13,355 nt of DNA from JBBRLA01 sp038231615 (GCA_038231615.1 JBBRLA010000176.1:1-13355), one strand, 5' to 3'. Counted from the first letter of the stretch, positions 6,038 through 13,355 are shown. Numbers and translations are program-made. The notes: generated by a model from the letters alone, not told the origin.

Positions 6038-6682
6038 ATGATCCCTGTTCTGCTCAGCGGGACGCCGCTATTGGCGGCGCTCCTGCTCGTCCTTTCCACC
6101 GCCGATTGCACTGCGGTCCCGGCCTGTCCCGCCGGCTTCCTCGGCGACCCGGCCAGCCCCCCCGAGGCGGTCCTCCTCATCACCGATGGGATCTCCCACG
6201 CTTTCAAAGAGGTCCACGCGGGCGACACCATCCCGCTGGAACCGCCGCCCCAGGGAGGCTACGTGTTCTACGTCGGGGCGCGGGTGCGCAACCTGGACGC
6301 CTGCGGGGTCGAACTGCGCGGGACGCTGCGGGACCCGGACAACGGCAACCAGGTGGGCTACGACGCCAGGACCACCAACCTGCTAGCCACCGGGAACGGC
6401 TGGGGCCAGCCGGATCCGGGCGACAACGCCAACGTGGCCAACGTCAACGGCTGCCCCGACTACGGGCCTAAGGACGTGCAGGGGCAGCCCTACCAGCTTG
6501 AGATGGAGGTGGTCGATCGGAACCAACGCTCCGCCAAGGTGACGGTCACAACGGTGCCGTCGTGCCAGTTCCAGAACAACCTGGTGCAGACCGACTGCCT
6601 GTGCACCTGCTCGGCCCACTACTGTTTGGGCAAATGCAATCCCGGGGCGAAGGACGCCTCGGTGTGCGGGGACGGGGGGTAA
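6038..6682 (+). CDS. Exported Cys-rich hypothetical protein
   Basis: 214 residues. GGAGAGA (6027-6033) precedes the ATG. The N-terminus MIPVLLSGTPLLAALLLVLS is a hydrophobic signal sequence followed by TADC (Cys24). The Asp before Cys is atypical for a lipobox, so export by signal peptidase I or an unusual lipoprotein signal are both possible. The middle (about 45-185) looks like one beta-sandwich: GGYVFYVGARVRNLDACGVELRG, written here in part as GYVFYVGARV and CGVELRGTLRDPDN, then YQLEMEVVDRNQRSAKVTVT. This resembles an Ig-like ligand- or surface-binding fold but I cannot name the family. The last 30 residues hold six Cys (DCLCTC, HYC, GKC, SVC), suggesting a small disulfide-knotted tail. 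It follows the inverted repeat and precedes the lamin-tail lipoprotein on the same strand. Function unknown. Confidence 0.75.
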   Translation: MIPVLLSGTPLLAALLLVLSTADCTAVPACPAGFLGDPASPPEAVLLITDGISHAFKEVHAGDTIPLEPPPQGGYVFYVGARVRNLDACGVELRGTLRDPDNGNQVGYDARTTNLLATGNGWGQPDPGDNANVANVNGCPDYGPKDVQGQPYQLEMEVVDRNQRSAKVTVTTVPSCQFQNNLVQTDCLCTCSAHYCLGKCNPGAKDASVCGDGG

Positions 6683-6775
6683 GGGCAAGCGGGAGGGAAG
6701 GGCAGAGGGGTCTCCACTGACGGCACCAGCGATCGCAGCAGCAAAGGGCGGCAAAGGTGTGTTAGCAGTAGACCC

Positions 6776-7528
6776 ATGCGACAGGTCATTGTGCTGACCC
6801 TGTGCCTGTGTATGTCTGCCTGCGCGCAGGCCAAAACAGGCGAGCCTTCCGATCCCGTGGACCTCGCCGTGGTCGATCCGCTGCCCGACCTCGTAGACTC
6901 GAACCTCGATATGGTCAACCCCTTGCCAGATCAGAGAGGCCGCGACCTGTCCGGCACGGACCTGAGCGACCCCCGCGACCTGTCCACCCCGGACCTGCGC
7001 GGCCCCCTCCCCGACCTGTCCAGCGCGGACCTGACCTCCCCGACCTATCCCCGGATCAACGAGGTGGCCCCCGGCGTGGGGGGGGTGGAACTGGACGAGT
7101 ACATCGAGCTGATTGGCGGGGACATGGACACTGGCCTCTTCGGGTGGAGCCTGCGCTATCAGCCGGCCGGCGGCGGCACCAGCGAAAACCTGCTGAGCTT
7201 CCCGTTCCTGACCATCCTGCCCGCCCACCGCTACATGCTGATCGCCGCCACCGGCTCGACCTACATCACCAGCGCCGATCAGACCTACACCAGCACCGCT
7301 AGCGGCAGGATGACCACCTCGGGCGGCGCGGTGGCGCTTTTCAACGTCCTCACCAAGATCGACAGCGTCGGCTGGGGCACCGCGGTGGGCAGCTACGTCG
7401 AGGGCGTCGCGGCCCCGGGCCCGGGCGGGCAGTCCTGCAGCCGGCTGCCCGATGGCGCGGATTCCGACCGCAACCAGATCGACTTCCAGGTCACCCCCAC
7501 CACCCCGCGGTCGCCCAACCATCCGTGA
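6776..7528 (+). CDS. Lipoprotein with Asp-Leu-Pro linker and lamin-tail-like (LTD) domain
   Basis: 250 residues. MRQVIVLTLCLCMSAC is a lipoprotein signal with Cys16 as the likely lipidated residue. Residues about 25-90 are a low-complexity linker built on DL/PDL units (for example SGTDLSDPRDLSTPDLRG), a style frequent in myxobacterial surface lipoproteins. From about 95 a lamin-tail-like domain is visible: RINEVAPGVGG, DEYIELIGG, LFGWSLRYQP, a central strand region ending GGAVALFN, SVGWGTAVGSY, and the closing GADSDRNQIDFQVTPTTPRS-PN. The NEV...EYIEL...GW-L and ADS-N-DF...PN signatures are typical of bacterial LTDs, which are thought to bind surfaces or other proteins. There is no clear Shine-Dalgarno; TAGCAG seven bases before the ATG is at best a weak leaderless -10. 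A hairpin follows the stop. Confidence 0.85.
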   Translation: MRQVIVLTLCLCMSACAQAKTGEPSDPVDLAVVDPLPDLVDSNLDMVNPLPDQRGRDLSGTDLSDPRDLSTPDLRGPLPDLSSADLTSPTYPRINEVAPGVGGVELDEYIELIGGDMDTGLFGWSLRYQPAGGGTSENLLSFPFLTILPAHRYMLIAATGSTYITSADQTYTSTASGRMTTSGGAVALFNVLTKIDSVGWGTAVGSYVEGVAAPGPGGQSCSRLPDGADSDRNQIDFQVTPTTPRSPNHP

Positions 7529-7534
7529 AATGCA

Positions 7535-7558
7535 GGCCCCGGCCTCCTTCCGGGGGCC
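7535..7558 (+). terminator. GC-rich hairpin after the lamin-tail lipoprotein gene
   Basis: Seven bases after the TGA stop, GGCCCCGG (7535-7542), loop CCTCCTT and CCGGGG-G-CC (7550-7558) form an 8-bp stem with one bulged G. Only a short CCCTT follows instead of a T-run. Position and stability suggest termination, separating this gene from the FecR-VIT pair. Confidence 0.5.
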
Positions 7559-7670
7559 CTTGCGCGCGCTTCGATTCGTGTAGCGCGATGCGATCGCCGC
7601 GCCATGACGGCCCGGCGGGCCCTTCATGACGGGGCGGAAGGTCCCCATTTCTTTGAACAAAGACTTGAGC

Positions 7671-7676
7671 TACAAT
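7671..7676 (+). promoter_or_regulatory. Possible -10 box (TACAAT) for the FecR-VIT pair
   Basis: TACAAT (5 of 6) is preceded by GAGC, giving GAGCTACAAT; the strong promoter at 622-650 has GAGCTATAAT. The obvious TTGAAC at 7653-7658 is only 12 bases away, so a proper -35 is not seen. A start near 7683 would give a leader of about 78 bases to the ATG at 7761. Confidence 0.35.
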
Positions 7677-7685
7677 GTTCCCGCC

Positions 7686-7703
7686 GGCCGGATCTTTCCG
7701 GCC
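7686..7703 (+). other. Perfect hairpin in the predicted 5' leader of the FecR-VIT gene
   Basis: GGCCGGA-TCTT-TCCGGCC is a perfect 7-bp stem with a four-base loop, beginning about three bases after the predicted transcription start. It could protect the 5' end of the mRNA or influence translation. No T-run follows, so it is not an obvious attenuator. No known riboswitch pattern was recognised. Confidence 0.35.
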
Positions 7704-7760
7704 ACTCGTGCGTCTACTGGTGTGGCCCCCACCTTTTCTGCGGGGCGAAGGAATTTTCGC

Positions 7761-10700
7761 ATGCGTATCGTTCGGGCAAGAGCGCTCCCTCCTGCGCTGG
7801 GCCTCCTCCTTTCTGTCTCATCGGTGCTGGCCCTCGCCGGCTGCGACCCTGAGCTGAAGTGGCACGCCACCGTGGCTCAGGTCGAGGTGCTGCGTCCCTC
7901 GGTGGGGGCCACCATCGAGGGCGGCCAGCACCCGGTGGTCAGCGACGAACGGCTGATCGCCGGCAGCGCGGTGCGCGTCGGAGAACGGGCACAGGCGGTG
8001 CTGCGTCATGACGGCGGCGCCCGGCTGCTTTTGGACGAGGGCACGGAACTCACCGTCACCGATGACGGCGCGCGCCTGGCCACGGGCCGGGTGTGGGTCG
8101 ATCAGAAGCCCGGGTCCACGGTGATCGTGTCGCTGGGCAACGTGGTGCTTTCCGCCAGCGGCGCGGGCGGCGCCGGCTTCGAGATTGTGAGCGGCGCAGA
8201 CCGATCGTCCATGACGGTGATCCGCGGCGAGGTGGCGTGGCGCACCTTTGGGACGCCTCTTTTGAAGGACTCGCTTGCGGGGCCCGGCCGCGGCGTGGTG
8301 CGGGCCGGAGAGATGGCCCTTCTGGGCGACGGGGCGAAGGTGGCGCCAGTGGCGCTGTGGGACGACTGGACCGGGGGGCTGGGCTGGCCCGATTCGCGGA
8401 AGAATGGCGGCGCCCCGGGCCTGGGAGAGGTCGGCGCCCGGCGGCCGGGGGACCTGGGCGAGGCGCGCTTTCCCCTGTCGATCCAGCGCCTGCAAGTGCG
8501 GGCCCGCATCGAGGACGACCTGGCGATCACCACGGTGGAGCAGACCTTCTTCAACCCGGCGGAGAGCACGCTGGAGGGCATCTACCGGGTGCGCATCCCG
8601 GAAGGGGCGATCCTCTCGCGCTTCGCCATCGATCGCCGGGGGCGCTACGTCGACGGCTACGTCAAGGAACGGGAGACGGCGCGGCGCGAGTACCAGGAGA
8701 AGGTCTTCGAAGGATCGACCCACGATCCGGCGCTGCTGGAATGGGAGGCCCCGGGAAGCTACAAGGCGCGCCTTTACCCGCTGCCTCCGGGGGCGGCGCG
8801 GCGGGTGCTGGTGACCTATACCGAGTGGCTGCCTTCCCATGAGAAGGACGGGACGCTGCGCACCTACCGCTACCCGATGGCGGCGGCGGGGGGCAAGGGG
8901 GCGCCGGTGATCCAGGAGCTGGACATCGAGGTGGATGCCCGGCTGGCCGGCGCCACCGAGGTTCGCCCGGGGCTGGGGGCGGTGGTCCAGAAGGGCGAGC
9001 AGCGGGTGGTGCTGCAGCGCACCGATTATCTGCCCACGGCGGACCTTTCCGTCGAGCTGATCGGCGCTCGTCGAGACGCCGAGGTCGCCCGCGGGTATCG
9101 CGCGGTACACCTGGTGCCGGAGCACCCGGGCGCCCATTCGTCCCGGGCGGAAGATGATTATGTGCTTCTGCGGGCCATCCCGGTGCCGGCGCCTGCGGCC
9201 GGGACGCGGGCCCCGCTGGACCTGGTGCTGGTGGTGGACCTGTCGGCCGCGACGGACGCCACCCACCTGGCGATGGCGCGGACCTTCGCCGAGGCGGCAC
9301 TGCGTCGGCTGACGCCGGAGGATCGGGTCACCTTGCTGGGGGCGGACCTGGACCTGCATGATTTGAACGATCTAAATGGGCTAAATGGGCCAAACGGGCC
9401 AAACGGGCCCGGCGAGGCGAGCGGGAAGGCAAAGAAGGGCAAGGCAAAGGTGCCGCCACTGCAACCGGCGACGCCCGAGCAGGTGCAGCGCCTTTTGGCC
9501 GCCCTGGGCCGCGCCAGCACCGGGGGCGCCACCGACCTGGGGACGACGCTCAGCGAGGCAGCGGCGCTCTTGGAGCAGGATCGCCTGGGCGCGGTGGTCT
9601 ACGTGGGCGATGCACAGCCGACGGTGGGCGAGATCGACCTGCCAGGGCTGCGGGAGCGCCTGGACCGGCTGCCTGCGCCCCTGCGCTTCTATGGGGTCGG
9701 CATCGGGGCCGAGGCGGACCTGGGGCTGCTCACGGGGCTGACCCAGGTGACCGCCGGGCAGGCGTTTCGCGTCTCGGATCGTCCCGGGGCGGCGGAGGCC
9801 GCGCTTTTGCTTGTAAGCCACCTGTCGCGTCCCGCGGCGACGCGGATCACGGTGGATGCGGGGGCCGGGGTGGACCGGGTCTACCCGCGGCAGCCGGTGT
9901 CGCTTCTGGCAGGCGAGCCGCTCTCGGTGATGGCCCGGGTGCGCAAGGGAGTGCCGGCGACGCTGACGATCAGCGGGCAAGCCCTGGGCAAACCCTTCCA
10001 CCGCACCTTCAAGGTCGAGGCGCGGAAGATCGAGGACACCGCGGACCTGCGCCTGCGCTGGTCGCAGGCCCGGCTGCAGCAGCTCTTGCAGAGCGGCGCC
10101 AGCACGGAGGAGGTGGCCGAACTGGGGGTGCGGCAGAACCTGATCACGCCGTTCACGTCGTTCTATGTTCCGAGCGAGGAGGAGATCGGGCAGTTCTTGC
10201 GTCAGATGCCGCAGGTACGTGCCGCCGGGTGCGCTCGCAGCGAGGCACCCATGTCGGCAGCGTCGACATCGGGGCCGGCGCCCGTCTCGGCGCCAGCACA
10301 GATGGCGGAGGCGAGCAGGCGCGAAAAGGTGGCGCAAAAGGAGATGCCCGAGGAGCAAACCAAGAATCTCGGTCGCGTGCTCGACGGCGTGGCCAATGGA
10401 CCTAGGGATGACGCCCCCGCGGCCCCGGGCGCAGCTGCCGCCGAGACGGTTGCCGTGCCAAGGCCGCAGCCGGCCCTGATGAGGGCCAAGAAGGCCAGCG
10501 CCGGACCCAGCAAGTCGCTGAAAGACAGCGCCGACCCGTTGTCCGGCCTCGACCTCGAAGCAGACAAGAGCGGCTACCGCGGAGGCGACCACCTGAAGGC
10601 GGACGATCGAGGCGGCGGCGGGGCCGGCGAAGGCACCATCGGACTGGGCAGCTTCGGCCGTGGCGGTCGCCCCGCTGTCGGCAGCGAGGGCGATTTCAAG

Positions 10701-12233
10701 GCCAAGGGCGGCGGCGGGCCCGGTGAGAGCACCATCAGCCTCGGCCTCCTCGGCCATGGGGCCCATCCCTCTCGCGCCCATCACCGCAAAGACGCGGCAC
10801 AGGTGGCGCCGATCGTGAGCATCGATGTGCCTCGGGACGAGAGTGAGCGGGGGTCGTCCATCACCTTGCTCATCGGGCTGCTGACCCACCGCCCCCGGGG
10901 GTGCAGCGCCGCGTCGGAGCAGCCCCTGGACGAACGCATTGATCTGTGGCGCGAGCGGCTGTCCCAGAACCCCGGCGTGCGCCGGGCGCAGGAGGTCTTT
11001 CAGGACGCGCAGCGCGGCTGCGAGCTGCCCCGCTGGACCGACCGCCGCGAGATCCTCCGCCTGATGCTGCGTTCGTGCCAGCAGGGCGCGGGAGCGCGGG
11101 GGATGGTGCAATTATACCAACATTTCGGCGACAACCCGGAAGAGCAGGATTTCCTGCGCCGGGCCATCCTGGGCGAGGTGAAGACCCCCGCGGACCTGCG
11201 GGTGGTCTACGACGGCCTCGGGCTGGGCGACGAGGAGCAGACGACGCTGGTGCAAGAGGTGGTACACGGCGCCAAGAACCTGCCCGACCGGCTGCGGCGC
11301 ATCACCGAGCTTCTGGTCAGGTGGCCGGGGAATCTGTGGCTGAAGCTGCAACGCATGGAGGCCGAGGAATTGTCCGGCGAGAAGGAGGCGGCGCGGCGCA
11401 CCGCCGACGAGGTACGGCAGGACCCCTATGCCGACGCGCAGGCCCGCACCGCGGTGGGCGAACTGCTCTTGCGGCAGGGCGACGAGGAAGGGGCGCGGCG
11501 GGCGTTTTCGGAGATCGTCGAGTTCGCCCCCAAAGACCCGCTGGCGCGGCGGCGGCTGGGGGACCTGTACCGGGCCCACGGCTGGTTCGACGAGGCTTAT
11601 CGGCAGTACCAGACCTTGCTGCTGCTCTCGCCGGCGGACCTGTCGGTGCTGATCCTGCAAGCGGCGGCGGCTGCCGGGGCCGGGCACGTGGAAGAGTCCC
11701 TGGGCCTGCTCCAGCGCATCACCGGCACCGCGGAGCCGGGAAGCGAGACCGGGCTTTCGCGGGTGGCGCTGCTGTGGACCGATGTGCGGCTGCTTCTGTT
11801 GAGAGACGAGGCGCGCAAGAAGGGCGATGCGGAGGAGCTGGCCAAGCTGCTCCTGCGCGGCAAGCGCACCGGGGCGCAATCGCTGGCGCGGCCGGTGCGG
11901 GTGATCTTGACCTGGGCCCACCCCGAGGCCGACCTGGAACTCTTCGTAGGCGCGCCCGGCGAGGCGCTGGGATCGGCCACCGAGCTGGCACCGCAGTTCG
12001 GGCTGCTCGGCTGGCAGAGCGATGCGCAGGCCGGGGTGGCCGGAGCGTATCAGATCGAGGTGCGCCGCGGCGGCGGGGTCTCGGCGGCTTTGCGTCATGA
12101 CGCGGAGCTTTTGGTGGTGACTCATGAGGGTGAGAAGGACGAGCGGATCTTCCGCTTGCCGCTGTCCATCACCGCGGACGAGCCGGTGCTGCGTTTCTCG
12201 CTGCACGACAATCAGGTGGAGGTGCGGCGATGA
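7761..12233 (+). CDS. Giant FecR-VIT-vWA-TPR-DUF2135 lipoprotein
   Basis: 1490 residues. The ATG has AAGGAA eight bases upstream and begins a lipoprotein signal ending LALAGC (Cys28); an in-frame ATG at 7626 adds 45 residues of no coding character. Domains: FecR-like sandwich (about 37-210), conserved linker ALWDDWTGGL, VIT domain (about 239-375; VEQTFFNPAESTLEG, ETARREYQEKVFE, DPALLEW), vWA domain (about 485-690), and the family's closing helix (RQNLITPFTSFYVPSEEE). The vWA metal site keeps D493, S495, T591 and D617 but has Ala497 instead of the second Ser (DLSAA for DxSxS). Residues about 815-1030 are a low-complexity linker with two AgmX/PglI-like Gly-rich copies (GEGTIGLGSFGRGG, GESTISLGLLGHGA). 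TPR-type helices follow (about 1055-1370), then a DUF2135-like C-terminal sandwich (RVILTWAHPEADLELFVG). It is likely an envelope-anchored interaction scaffold. The stop overlaps the next gene by ATGA. Confidence 0.9.
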   Translation: MRIVRARALPPALGLLLSVSSVLALAGCDPELKWHATVAQVEVLRPSVGATIEGGQHPVVSDERLIAGSAVRVGERAQAVLRHDGGARLLLDEGTELTVTDDGARLATGRVWVDQKPGSTVIVSLGNVVLSASGAGGAGFEIVSGADRSSMTVIRGEVAWRTFGTPLLKDSLAGPGRGVVRAGEMALLGDGAKVAPVALWDDWTGGLGWPDSRKNGGAPGLGEVGARRPGDLGEARFPLSIQRLQVRARIEDDLAITTVEQTFFNPAESTLEGIYRVRIPEGAILSRFAIDRRGRYVDGYVKERETARREYQEKVFEGSTHDPALLEWEAPGSYKARLYPLPPGAARRVLVTYTEWLPSHEKDGTLRTYRYPMAAAGGKGAPVIQELDIEVDARLAGATEVRPGLGAVVQKGEQRVVLQRTDYLPTADLSVELIGARRDAEVARGYRAVHLVPEHPGAHSSRAEDDYVLLRAIPVPAPAAGTRAPLDLVLVVDLSAATDATHLAMARTFAEAALRRLTPEDRVTLLGADLDLHDLNDLNGLNGPNGPNGPGEASGKAKKGKAKVPPLQPATPEQVQRLLAALGRASTGGATDLGTTLSEAAALLEQDRLGAVVYVGDAQPTVGEIDLPGLRERLDRLPAPLRFYGVGIGAEADLGLLTGLTQVTAGQAFRVSDRPGAAEAALLLVSHLSRPAATRITVDAGAGVDRVYPRQPVSLLAGEPLSVMARVRKGVPATLTISGQALGKPFHRTFKVEARKIEDTADLRLRWSQARLQQLLQSGASTEEVAELGVRQNLITPFTSFYVPSEEEIGQFLRQMPQVRAAGCARSEAPMSAASTSGPAPVSAPAQMAEASRREKVAQKEMPEEQTKNLGRVLDGVANGPRDDAPAAPGAAAAETVAVPRPQPALMRAKKASAGPSKSLKDSADPLSGLDLEADKSGYRGGDHLKADDRGGGGAGEGTIGLGSFGRGGRPAVGSEGDFKAKGGGGPGESTISLGLLGHGAHPSRAHHRKDAAQVAPIVSIDVPRDESERGSSITLLIGLLTHRPRGCSAASEQPLDERIDLWRERLSQNPGVRRAQEVFQDAQRGCELPRWTDRREILRLMLRSCQQGAGARGMVQLYQHFGDNPEEQDFLRRAILGEVKTPADLRVVYDGLGLGDEEQTTLVQEVVHGAKNLPDRLRRITELLVRWPGNLWLKLQRMEAEELSGEKEAARRTADEVRQDPYADAQARTAVGELLLRQGDEEGARRAFSEIVEFAPKDPLARRRLGDLYRAHGWFDEAYRQYQTLLLLSPADLSVLILQAAAAAGAGHVEESLGLLQRITGTAEPGSETGLSRVALLWTDVRLLLLRDEARKKGDAEELAKLLLRGKRTGAQSLARPVRVILTWAHPEADLELFVGAPGEALGSATELAPQFGLLGWQSDAQAGVAGAYQIEVRRGGGVSAALRHDAELLVVTHEGEKDERIFRLPLSITADEPVLRFSLHDNQVEVRR
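9363..9407 (+). repeat. In-frame 9-bp tandem repeats within the vWA domain
   Basis: Five degenerate 9-base units encode LND-LNG-LNG-PNG-PNG. The last four form two identical pairs: CTAAATGGG twice (9372-9389) and CCAAACGGG twice (9390-9407). They lie between the first vWA strand/helix and a Lys-rich loop (GKAKKGKAK). The AT-containing codons contrast with the surrounding GC-rich gene. Whole-unit changes keep the frame, so the loop can vary in length without breaking the protein. Confidence 0.8.
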
Positions 12234-13355
12234 GCGGGCGAACGAGATCCTATGTGCTGGGTCTGCTGATTCTGTCCACGGGCTGCCCCCAGCCCACCGC
12301 GACGGCGCCGACAGTGGCCACGGTGGCCAGGAGCCGCGACGGGGTGGTCACCGTGCGCGCCGGCAGGACCGAGCCGGTCTTCGCCGAGCGCCGCATCGAA
12401 GACGGCACGGAGGTGCGCACCGGGCCGGGCGCCCGCGCCCAGCTTTTCACCGATACCGGGGCGTGGGTGTTGCTGGACCAGGGCACCACCGCGGCCTTCC
12501 ACGAGGACGGCCTGGAGCTTTATTCCGGCCGGGCCTGGGTCGACGCCCGCGGGGGCGATCCGATCAAGGTCGTGGCCGCCGGCAAAGAGCTGACGCTGAC
12601 CGCACAGGGCGCCGGGCTCTCGATCACAGCCACCGGCACCGCCACCGGTACCGCCGATGGGAAGGGCGGGGCCACGGTGTACTGCGCCGCAGGCCAGGCC
12701 ACGTGGCAGGGGCAAAACAAGTCCGGCGGACGGCTGGAATCGGGGCTCTCGCTGCTTTATGGGAATGGGCAGGGGAAGGAGACTGCCCAGGCCCTGTGGG
12801 ACGACTGGACCCTGGGGCTGGCCGAACCGGGACCCCTGCGCCCGCTGGAAGCCGGTGGGGTGGGGCAGCTTTCCGCCAGGCGCGGCGACGAGATCGGCAG
12901 CGCCCGCACCCCGCTGATCGTGCGGCGCCACGAGGTGCGCGTACACATCGCAGGGGATATGGCCGAGACCGAGGTGGATCAGACCTTCTTCAACCCTCGC
13001 TCCGAGACGGTCGACGGGGTCTACACGGTGCGCCTGCCCGAGGCCGCCATCCTCGGCGACTTCGCCGTGGGCGAGGAGGACGGTGGGACGACCTCGGCCG
13101 CGGTGCTGCCACGCACCACCGGCAGCGCCGGGCAGTCTCAGGCTCAACTTGAATGGGCGGGCGCCGGCCGATATCGGGGCCTGCTCACCGGCATCGCCGC
13201 GGGCAAGACCCGGGTGATCCACCTGCGCTACGTCGAGTGGCTGGCGCACCAGGCGCACCCCGAAGGGGCCCGGCGGCGCTACCTTTATCCGATGGGGCAG
13301 ACCGCGGCGGCCACCGCTGGCGACGCGCCCAACCTGGGGGAGTTTTCCCTGGAGG
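12230..13355 (+). CDS. Second FecR-VIT lipoprotein (3' end beyond the window)
   Basis: 375 codons are open from the ATG at 12230 to the window end with no stop. The ATG overlaps the previous stop as ATGA, with GGAGGTG (12218-12224) five bases upstream, so translation is coupled. The N-terminus ends LLILSTGC (Cys19), a probable lipobox. A FecR-like region (about 35-205; VVTVRAG, RRIEDGTEVRTGPGARAQLF, SGRAWVDARGG) is followed by ALWDDWTLGL, nearly identical to the linker of the upstream paralogue, and a VIT domain (from about 229; EVDQTFFNPRSETVDGVYTV, RLPEAAILGDFAV, HLRYVEWL). The VIT segment that in the paralogue carries ETARREYQEKVFEG...DPALLE is replaced by a short Thr/Ser/Gly stretch. Whether vWA, TPR and DUF2135 parts follow is not visible. 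It is a paralogue from tandem duplication, probably a partner in the same complex. Confidence 0.88.
   Translation, partial: MSGRTRSYVLGLLILSTGCPQPTATAPTVATVARSRDGVVTVRAGRTEPVFAERRIEDGTEVRTGPGARAQLFTDTGAWVLLDQGTTAAFHEDGLELYSGRAWVDARGGDPIKVVAAGKELTLTAQGAGLSITATGTATGTADGKGGATVYCAAGQATWQGQNKSGGRLESGLSLLYGNGQGKETAQALWDDWTLGLAEPGPLRPLEAGGVGQLSARRGDEIGSARTPLIVRRHEVRVHIAGDMAETEVDQTFFNPRSETVDGVYTVRLPEAAILGDFAVGEEDGGTTSAAVLPRTTGSAGQSQAQLEWAGAGRYRGLLTGIAAGKTRVIHLRYVEWLAHQAHPEGARRRYLYPMGQTAAATAGDAPNLGEFSLE

Noticed and set aside
6383..7660. Minus-strand frame of 425 codons opposite the two lipoprotein genes
   Set aside because: It is antisense to genes with clear signal sequences and an LTD motif, and has no domain of its own.
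7626..7760. 45-residue N-terminal extension of the large FecR-VIT protein
   Set aside because: It would bury a clean lipoprotein signal; AAGGAA precedes the ATG at 7761 instead.
7818..11111. Long minus-strand frames (7818-9359, 9381-11111) opposite the large FecR-VIT gene
   Set aside because: They are rich in Arg/Gln/His/Pro, the usual antisense shadow of a GC-rich gene.

Overview
The window is very GC-rich, with G/C-ending codons in every convincing gene. It looks like chromosomal DNA of a myxobacterium-type organism (Myxococcota, probably Polyangia or a relative). This is inferred from gene style, not from a marker gene: lipoproteins with Asp-Leu-Pro linkers, a lamin-tail-like domain, FecR plus VIT/vWA lipoproteins, an ATPase with TPR repeats and a PEGA domain, and an AgmX/PglI-like glycine-rich linker. 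No rRNA, tRNA, CRISPR array, integrase or transposase was seen.

Layout. (1) Positions 1-106, minus strand: the first 35 codons of an MNT-type nucleotidyltransferase, usually the antitoxin half of a HepT/MntA-like pair. (2) 107-554, minus strand: decayed coding sequence. A beta-propeller-like C-terminus ends at 345, and a second reading frame with strong codon bias but no intact start follows it. (3) 622-1545, plus strand: a near-consensus promoter (TTGGCG-N17-TATAAT) driving a small secreted protein with a DxDxDG calcium-type loop. (4) 1583-4516, minus strand and convergent with the previous gene: a 977-residue membrane protein with a STAND/AAA-like ATPase, TPR repeats, one transmembrane helix, an external TPR and a PEGA domain. 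Its promoter predicts a leaderless mRNA. (5) 4517-4830: a divergent intergenic region with two A-tract palindromes spaced 21 bp. (6) 4831-13355, plus strand: five consecutive exported proteins. They are a copper type II monooxygenase (PHM-like) lipoprotein, a Cys-rich exported protein, a lamin-tail-like lipoprotein, a 1490-residue FecR-VIT-vWA-TPR-DUF2135 lipoprotein and, overlapping it by ATGA, a second FecR-VIT lipoprotein cut by the window end. A nested inverted-repeat element of about 160 bp separates the monooxygenase from the next gene.

How the parts may work together. Almost everything right of 600 is exported or anchored in the envelope. The overlapping FecR-VIT paralogues (7761-13355) are the clearest functional unit. 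They are translationally coupled, share a domain order and a conserved linker, and differ in the middle of the VIT domain and probably in the C-terminal half. The most plausible reading is a cell-surface assembly or sensing pair built on protein-protein interaction domains. The ATPase-TPR-PEGA protein on the other strand has the architecture of a transmembrane NTPase with a wall-facing sensor, but nothing in the sequence ties it directly to the FecR-VIT pair. Functions beyond domain level are inference.
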